A DNA stretch of 9,364 nucleotides from an uncultured Collinsella sp. (GTDB lineage: Bacteria > Actinomycetota > Coriobacteriia > Coriobacteriales > Coriobacteriaceae), in the NCBI GenBank assembly GCA_900551815.1, contig URXE01000071.1:1-9364 (forward strand), in the 5' to 3' direction. Made by a program: the position numbers and the translations under genes. Of this stretch, positions 5,611 to 9,364 are shown piece by piece. Every line of letters begins with the position of its first letter. Positions within the stretch are counted from its first letter, which is position 1. The notes under the pieces were generated by a model, which worked only from the letters and a program-made list of their open reading frames with translations, was not told the origin of the DNA and ran no database searches.

Positions 5611-6078
5611 TTAGGCCTCGTCGACGACCTTGAGGCCGCGCGTGTGGTCGATCTCGTTGAGGAGGTTAACGCGACGCTCGTGACGACCGCCCTCAAACTC
5701 GGCGTCGAGCCACTCGTCGACAATCATCTTGGCGAGCTCGGAGCCCACGACGCGGGCGCCAAAGGCGAGCACGTTGGTGTTGTTGTGCATGCGCGAGAGC
5801 TTGGCGCTGAAGGGCTCGGAGCACACGACGGCGCGAACGCCCTCGACCTTATTGGCGGCCAGGCTGATCCCGACGCCGGTGCCGCAGATCAGGATGCCCA
5901 GGTCAACATCGCCGTTGGCAACGGCCTTACCCACCTTGTAGCCGGCGATGGGGTAATCAAAGCTCTCGGAGGTGTCGGTGCCAAAGTTCACGACCTCGCA
6001 GCTGCGCTCCTTCAGGTGCTCGGAGATGATGTTCTTGAGCTCGACGGCGGCATGGTCGTTGCCGATACCAATCTTCAT
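5611..6078 (-). CDS. rpiB: Ribose-5-phosphate isomerase B (RpiB/LacAB family)
   Basis: This 155-residue cytoplasmic sugar-phosphate isomerase interconverts ribose 5-phosphate and ribulose 5-phosphate in the non-oxidative pentose phosphate route. Family features visible are MKIGIGNDHA at the start with Asp8-His9, DYP at 41-43, the active-site loop ILICGTGVGISLAANK with Cys65, His98 in MHNNTNVLAFGARVVG, and EGGRHERRV near the end. Length is at the upper end of the family (about 145-155). AGAGAGGAA precedes the ATG at 6078 on the minus strand. The LacA/LacB galactose-6-phosphate isomerase subunits share this fold; no second subunit or lac genes are adjacent, which favours RpiB. An inverted repeat in the promoter spacer suggests a repressor. 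Divergent from the desulfidase gene. Confidence 0.93.
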   Translation of the reverse strand: MKIGIGNDHAAVELKNIISEHLKERSCEVVNFGTDTSESFDYPIAGYKVGKAVANGDVDLGILICGTGVGISLAANKVEGVRAVVCSEPFSAKLSRMHNNTNVLAFGARVVGSELAKMIVDEWLDAEFEGGRHERRVNLLNEIDHTRGLKVVDEA

Positions 6079-6154
6079 GAGTGGTTCCTCTCTGGTCCGT
6101 GCGGTGGAATTGCTAAAGGTTTTACCGCGTTCGACTGCATGATAGCGCGACTTT

Positions 6155-6188
6155 TGTGTAAACGCTCGGGCGTTTTTTGGTCAAACGC
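6155..6188 (-). promoter_or_regulatory. Probable rpiB promoter with operator-like palindrome
   Basis: On the minus strand, TTGACC (6184-6179) is a five-of-six -35 match. A weak -10, TACACA (6160-6155, 18-base spacer) or TTACAC (17-base), follows. The spacer is nearly filled by AAACGC-N4-GCGTTT (6160-6175), and a third half-site AAACGC lies at 6183-6188. The shape, with CG in each half, resembles sites of LacI-family repressors; that resemblance is an inference. On the plus strand the palindrome plus TTTTTT also looks like a short terminator. Confidence 0.4.
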
Positions 6189-6283
6189 TTTAGCATGCAA
6201 CAAGACTTACTTCTCATGAATTAATGCCGTCAGTTTGCGCTTGAACGCCGTCCGCCGGAACTTGGGTTGCGGTTTTTGATGCA

Positions 6284-6313
6284 TTGTTATCAAATAAAAG
6301 AGCTAACTATTAT
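6284..6313 (+). promoter_or_regulatory. Candidate promoter of the desulfidase gene
   Basis: TTGTTA (6284-6289) and TATTAT (6308-6313, five of six) are separated by 18 bases, with transcription expected near 6320, about 30 bases before the ATG. TTTGAT (6275-6280) and ATCAAA (6289-6294) form an inverted repeat over the -35. The rest of the 6079-6349 spacer holds the rpiB control region. Confidence 0.45.
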
Positions 6314-6349
6314 CGAGAGACCAGCCCTTTATACAAGTAGGAGATACCT

Positions 6350-7669
6350 ATGCCTGCCGATTCCCTTCGTGATACCGCGTTTTGCGATGTTTTGAACCGC
6401 GAGCTTGTCTGTGCGCTCGGCTGCACCGAGCCCATTGCCGTTGCCTATGCAGCGGCGCTGGCGAGCCAGACGCTCGGTTGCGAACCCGATCATATGGACG
6501 TTGCCTGCTCGGGCAACATCATCAAGAACGTTAAGAGCGTGACCGTGCCCAACTCGGGCGGCATGCACGGTATTGAAGCGGCGGCCGTGCTGGGTGCCGT
6601 GGGCGGTGACGCCAAGAGCGCACTCGAGGTGCTCGAGAGCGTTAACGACGAAGACCGTGCTCGCGTGTCCGAGCTTCTCGCCGATGCCGGTTACTGCGAT
6701 GTGTCGCTTGTCGAGGGTGTGCCCAACCTCTACATCAAGGTGACCGCAACGGCCGAGGGCCATGCCGCGGTCGTCGAGATTACCGACCACCACACCAATG
6801 TCACGTGCCATACGCTCGACGGTATTCCGGTATGCGGCAAGTCGGCGGGGGAGTGTGCCGCCTGCGCCGAGCGCGTTGTGGCCGAGCGTGCGGCAGATAA
6901 CGCCGATACCCCTATGAGCATTGAGTCCATCATCGACTTTATCGAGGACGGTGACATTGAGGACGCCCGCGCTGCCGTTGAGCGTCAGATTGAGCTGAAC
7001 GGTGCGATCAGTGCCGAGGGCCTGGCGCACGCTTGGGGCGCCGAGGTGGGCCGTACGCTGCTGGGCGCTCGTGCCGATGACGTCGCCTGCCGTGCCCGTG
7101 CCCGTGCGGCCGCCGGGTCCGATGCCCGCATGAACGGCTGCGCGCTGCCGGTCGCCATCGTGTGCGGCTCGGGCAATCAGGGCATTACCTGTGCCTTGCC
7201 CGTTATGGAGTATGCCGAGTATTTGCGCTGCGACCATGATCGCCTGGTGCGCGCTGTGATGCTTTCTGATCTGATCGCCGTGCATATCAAGAGCTATATT
7301 GGTGCGCTCTCGGCGTTTTGCGGTGCTATTTGCGCCGCATGCGGTGCCGGTGCCGCGATTACCTGGCTGTGTGGTGGCACGCGCGAGCAGATTGGCGCGA
7401 CGGTTTCGAACACGCTCGGTAACGTGGGCGGCATCGTGTGCGATGGCGCCAAGGCAAGCTGTGCCGCCAAGATTTCCGCTGCCGTTGATGCGGCGATTCT
7501 GGGCCACGATATGGCCATGCAGGGCCGCGGCTTCCGTGCCGGTGAGGGCCTGATCCAGGATACCGTCGAGCAGACAATCGCCAGCATGGGCTACGTGGGC
7601 CGTGTGGGTATGAAAGATACCGACGTCGAGATCCTCAACATCATGATCGGCAAGACTCGAGTCTGTTAG
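6350..7669 (+). CDS. cyuA: L-cysteine desulfidase family protein (CyuA/YhaM, UPF0597)
   Basis: This 439-residue protein belongs to the serine-dehydratase-alpha-like UPF0597 family. Characterised members (archaeal CdsB, E. coli CyuA) are Fe-S enzymes that split L-cysteine into pyruvate, ammonia and sulfide. Visible blocks are LGCTEPIAVAYAAA at 23-36 (Cys25), GSGNQGITCALPV at 273-285, SAFCGAICAACGAG at 321-334, and GNVGGIVCDGAKASCAAK at 357-374. Cys324, Cys364 and Cys371 sit at positions where I recall E. coli YhaM also having Cys, and are the likely cluster ligands. TAGGAG at 6338-6343 is 6 bases before the ATG. Length matches the family. It is unusually rich in Cys (21), with an extra C-x6-C-x2-C at 162-172. 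It is a single-gene unit, so no cysteine transporter or regulator is adjacent. L-serine deamination is the alternative activity. The family is firm, the substrate less so. Confidence 0.87.
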   Translation: MPADSLRDTAFCDVLNRELVCALGCTEPIAVAYAAALASQTLGCEPDHMDVACSGNIIKNVKSVTVPNSGGMHGIEAAAVLGAVGGDAKSALEVLESVNDEDRARVSELLADAGYCDVSLVEGVPNLYIKVTATAEGHAAVVEITDHHTNVTCHTLDGIPVCGKSAGECAACAERVVAERAADNADTPMSIESIIDFIEDGDIEDARAAVERQIELNGAISAEGLAHAWGAEVGRTLLGARADDVACRARARAAAGSDARMNGCALPVAIVCGSGNQGITCALPVMEYAEYLRCDHDRLVRAVMLSDLIAVHIKSYIGALSAFCGAICAACGAGAAITWLCGGTREQIGATVSNTLGNVGGIVCDGAKASCAAKISAAVDAAILGHDMAMQGRGFRAGEGLIQDTVEQTIASMGYVGRVGMKDTDVEILNIMIGKTRVC

Positions 7670-7756
7670 TTACGCGGTTTTACCAAACCGCGTAACCAGT
7701 CGACGCTGCGCCCGAGGTTCCGCCGTTCTGCCGAACGGCGGACCGGCCGACGCTGC
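7669..7756 (+). repeat. Tandem pair of related hairpins
   Basis: Hairpin 1 pairs 7669-7680 with 7685-7696 (12 bp, loop TACC) and begins on the last base of the desulfidase stop. Hairpin 2 pairs 7719-7728 with 7733-7742 (10 bp, loop TGCC). The 20-base cores 7673-7692 and 7721-7740 agree at 15 positions, and four of the five differences are two compensated base pairs. Each is followed by ACC, a few bases and CGACGCTGC (7701-7709; 7748-7756). Neither has a U-run, so simple termination is doubtful. Confidence 0.6.
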
Positions 7757-7855
7757 AAGCCCGCCAGAGCGGCAATCTGCCTTTCAACTTCGGTGACATG
7801 ATCAAAAGATCAATGTCACCTTGTTTCAAGGCACCTTGCTAGCTCTGGCGGGCTT
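7757..7855. other. 99-base nested palindrome between convergent genes
   Basis: A perfect 14-bp outer stem (7757-7770 with 7842-7855) encloses TGCCTT/AAGGCA (7778-7783 with 7828-7833). At the centre is GGTGACAT/ATGTCACC (7792-7799 with 7813-7820), capped by GATC-AAAA-GATC with one bulged A. It lies between the ends of the desulfidase gene and the minus-strand HAD gene. It may be a bidirectional terminator, although T-runs are poor (CTTTCGC on plus, CTTGC on minus), or a small repeat element. Bases 7856-7906 are AT-rich with no feature seen. Confidence 0.6.
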
Positions 7856-7906
7856 TCGCTGTCGTTGCCAAAACATCGGCGTTATCTTTGTTTGTTGTTC
7901 TATTGG

Positions 7907-8665
7907 CTATGACAGTTCGTCGGCTACTTGGTGTTCGTAGAAGGCTTCGATTACGGCGTTAAAGTCGCGGGCGAAGTCTTCCATGGTTCCGCGCCAGGTG
8001 GCTCGGCTGGGCTTGCCTTGGCCCACATAGGCAGTCTGAATGCCGCAGGCGGGGCTGGGGAAGTCGCGCTTGGGATCGTTGCCCACCATGAGGACCTCGT
8101 GCGGCTCGAGCCCCATCACCTGAAGCTGCTCTAGATAGTAGGTGGCATCGGGCTTGCAGCGGGTGGTGTTTCCCATGTGCGTGACGAGCTCAAAGGGGGC
8201 GTCGGTCAGGTCGCCCCAACCCATGCGGCACTCGATGGCCCCCTGCGGAAAGCTGGGGTTGGTGAAGAGCGCGCAGCGCAGTCCTGCGTCCTGTACGGCC
8301 TGAAGCGCGGCGTGTGCGCCCGGCATGGCGTGGGCGTTGATGACATCGTCGTTCTTGTACGGAAGAACTTCGCGGTCGTAGTAGGTAAACGCCTCGTAGA
8401 TAAGTGGGTCCGAGAGGCAAATGCCGCACCGGCGCTCAACCTCTTCTTGGTAGAACTCCAGATTGGTGCGATTATCCGTGCCGCTTCGACGATTGGCGTT
8501 GAGGTCGACCAGGATCGTACCCAGGCGTGCCATCGTGCCACCTCGGCTGCGTCGCCCGATGTCCGCGAGCATCGACGAGACATCCTTAAAATATCGAAGG
8601 ATGAATGCATTGAGGTTGATGCTAAGAAGCGTTTCGTCCATATCGAAAACGACTGCTTTGAGCAC
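7907..8665 (-). CDS. HAD-superfamily hydrolase (subfamily I type)
   Basis: This 252-residue cytoplasmic hydrolase probably acts on a phosphorylated small molecule. Motif I is FDMDETLL with Asp8 and Asp10. Motif II is LFTNPS with Thr135, motif III is Lys171 in CKPDATYY, and motif IV is VGNDPKRDF with Asp197 and Asp201. The helical cap lies between motifs I and II (roughly 15-115), as in the phosphoglycolate-phosphatase-like group, unlike the Cof-type gene at the left edge. The start codon is GTG at 8665, supported by AGAAAGG about 7 bases ahead on the minus strand and by family alignment of motif I near residue 8. It converges with the desulfidase gene and is divergent from rpsA. No promoter box stands out; a TTGACG without a clear -10 lies about 80 bases upstream. 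The substrate is unknown. Confidence 0.92.
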   Translation of the reverse strand: MLKAVVFDMDETLLSINLNAFILRYFKDVSSMLADIGRRSRGGTMARLGTILVDLNANRRSGTDNRTNLEFYQEEVERRCGICLSDPLIYEAFTYYDREVLPYKNDDVINAHAMPGAHAALQAVQDAGLRCALFTNPSFPQGAIECRMGWGDLTDAPFELVTHMGNTTRCKPDATYYLEQLQVMGLEPHEVLMVGNDPKRDFPSPACGIQTAYVGQGKPSRATWRGTMEDFARDFNAVIEAFYEHQVADELS

Positions 8666-8755
8666 GCGGGCACCTTTCTCGAAAAATCGTTCCAGAATCG
8701 TTGGCTCCGGATACTTTACCCTAAAGGTGTATGGGCAAACTGCTTATCGTCAAGT

Positions 8756-8797
8756 TGTGGAGACGGTCGTCCATAAGATTACGAAAAAGTCTCCACA
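8756..8797. other. 9-bp stem-loop in the rpsA/HAD divergent spacer
   Basis: TGTGGAGAC (8756-8764) pairs perfectly with GTCTCCACA (8789-8797) around a 24-base AT-rich loop. No T-run follows on either strand. It may be an operator or a leader RNA structure for whichever gene is transcribed through it. Confidence 0.4.
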
Positions 8798-8918
8798 CGA
8801 GTAAAAAAACGCAGTTCACGCTTGAAATCGAACTCATTTCCCCGTAACCTATACGAACGTGATTGCATAAGCGTCACATTAGTATCTGTCGGCTCCCGAG
8901 TGTTCCTAAACGTTGTGT

Positions 8919-8944
8919 GCTTGTCGCACCCTTCTGTAGGTCCT
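8919..8944 (+). repeat. 26-base motif shared with the ndk upstream region, copy 2
   Basis: GCTTGTCG, four variable bases, CTTCTGTAGG, one base, CCT, as at 4771-4796. Here it ends 37 bases before the rpsA start. Both copies are on the coding strand upstream of a housekeeping gene. Confidence 0.3.
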
Positions 8945-8952
8945 AGCAATCG

Positions 8953-8977
8953 GGGCCCCGTAGTTCGAAAGGGGTCC
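8953..8977 (+). promoter_or_regulatory. rpsA: Hairpin covering part of the rpsA ribosome binding site
   Basis: GGGCCCC (8953-8959) can pair with GGGGTCC (8971-8977), 7 bp with one wobble and an 11-base loop. The GGGG of the binding site GAAAGGGG (8967-8974) is in the 3' arm. This would limit ribosome access. S1 represses its own translation in E. coli, so a similar role is plausible but inferred. I could not place a confident rpsA promoter in the 316-base spacer. Confidence 0.4.
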
Positions 8978-8981
8978 ACCT

Positions 8982-9364
8982 TTGAGTGAGATTCAGAACT
9001 CGTCCATTTTCTCTCTTGACGATGTCAATGAGGAGGAGATGAACAACCTCATCGACGGTACGATTACCGACTTTGATGAGGGCGATCTCGTTAACGGCAC
9101 TGTCGTTAAGATCGAGCATGACGAGGTGCTCGTTGACATCGGATTCAAGTCCGAGGGCGTTATCCCGGTCCGCGAGCTGTCCATCCGCAAGGACGCTAAC
9201 CCTGCAGACATCGTTGCACTCGGTGATCCCATCGAGGCCCTGGTTCTCCAGAAGGAGGACAAGGACGGTCGTCTGGTCCTGTCCAAGAAGCGTGCCGAGT
9301 ACGAGCGTGCTTGGAACCGCATCGAGGAGAAGTTCAACTCCGGCGAGAACGTCGAGGGCGAGGT
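8982..9364 (+). CDS. rpsA: 30S ribosomal protein S1 (N-terminal part)
   Basis: The first 127 codons of S1, the mRNA-binding protein of the small ribosomal subunit that helps load structured or weak mRNAs; the gene continues past the window. The start is TTG at 8982: GAAAGGGG ends 7 bases ahead, an in-frame stop lies at 8961-8963, and no other start occurs between. The next ATG is codon 20. After an acidic N-terminal stretch rich in Asp and Glu, the first S1/OB-fold repeat runs from about residue 34, with GDLVNGTVVKIEHDEVLVDI and GFKSEGVIP at 54-62, then LSKKRAEYERAW, and a second repeat begins near the edge (NSGENVEGEV). Codon use is very biased, as expected for a ribosomal protein. Confidence 0.95.
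   Translation, partial: MSEIQNSSIFSLDDVNEEEMNNLIDGTITDFDEGDLVNGTVVKIEHDEVLVDIGFKSEGVIPVRELSIRKDANPADIVALGDPIEALVLQKEDKDGRLVLSKKRAEYERAWNRIEEKFNSGENVEGE

Noticed and set aside
6329..7507. 392-codon minus-strand frame opposite the desulfidase gene
   Set aside because: Shadow frame; the plus-strand protein has clear family motifs.
8177..8776. 199-codon plus-strand frame opposite the second HAD gene
   Set aside because: Shadow frame without ribosome binding site or domain.
8731..8847. 38-codon basic frame in the rpsA upstream spacer
   Set aside because: AAAGG lies only 3 bases before the ATG, too close for initiation, and codon use is unlike the neighbours. It crosses the 8756-8797 stem-loop.

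Overview
The window looks like chromosomal backbone of a Coriobacteriia-type actinomycete, most likely Collinsella or a close relative. This rests on the GC-rich, C/G-ending codon use in the genes, AT-richer spacers, GAAAGG/GAGGAG ribosome binding sites, and the wording of the S1, ArgG and ArgH proteins. It is an inference from composition and family resemblance, not from a database match. I see no phage, transposon, CRISPR, tRNA or rRNA sequence.

Layout, left to right. A Cof-type HAD phosphatase lies on the minus strand (108-935). A 554-base spacer then leads to argG (1490-2716, +). That spacer holds what reads as an arginine attenuator: a 24-codon reading frame with a good ribosome binding site and six Arg codons, the last three directly before the stop, followed by overlapping alternative hairpins and a hairpin with a U-run. 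Downstream of argG come several hairpins, a 56-codon unrecognised small gene with a strong ribosome binding site (2950-3120), and argH (3239-4669). ArgG and ArgH catalyse the last two steps of arginine synthesis. They are separated here by 522 bases of structured DNA rather than directly coupled.

Next are a structured 384-base spacer and ndk (5054-5458, +), closed by a strong terminator. A convergent terminator serves rpiB (5611-6078, -), a pentose-phosphate isomerase. rpiB is divergent from a cysteine-desulfidase family gene (6350-7669, +; CyuA/YhaM, UPF0597). The space between that gene and the convergent minus-strand HAD hydrolase (7907-8665) is filled with palindromes: two related hairpins with paired, structure-preserving differences, then a 99-base nested palindrome. 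The last feature is the start of rpsA (ribosomal protein S1), with a TTG start and a hairpin covering part of its ribosome binding site; it runs off the window.

The genes are mostly single-gene units with their own hairpins, so the interest lies between genes. The best candidate for something not previously described is the argG leader. Next are the small gene between argG and argH, the covarying tandem hairpins after the desulfidase gene, and the palindrome inside the probable rpiB promoter.
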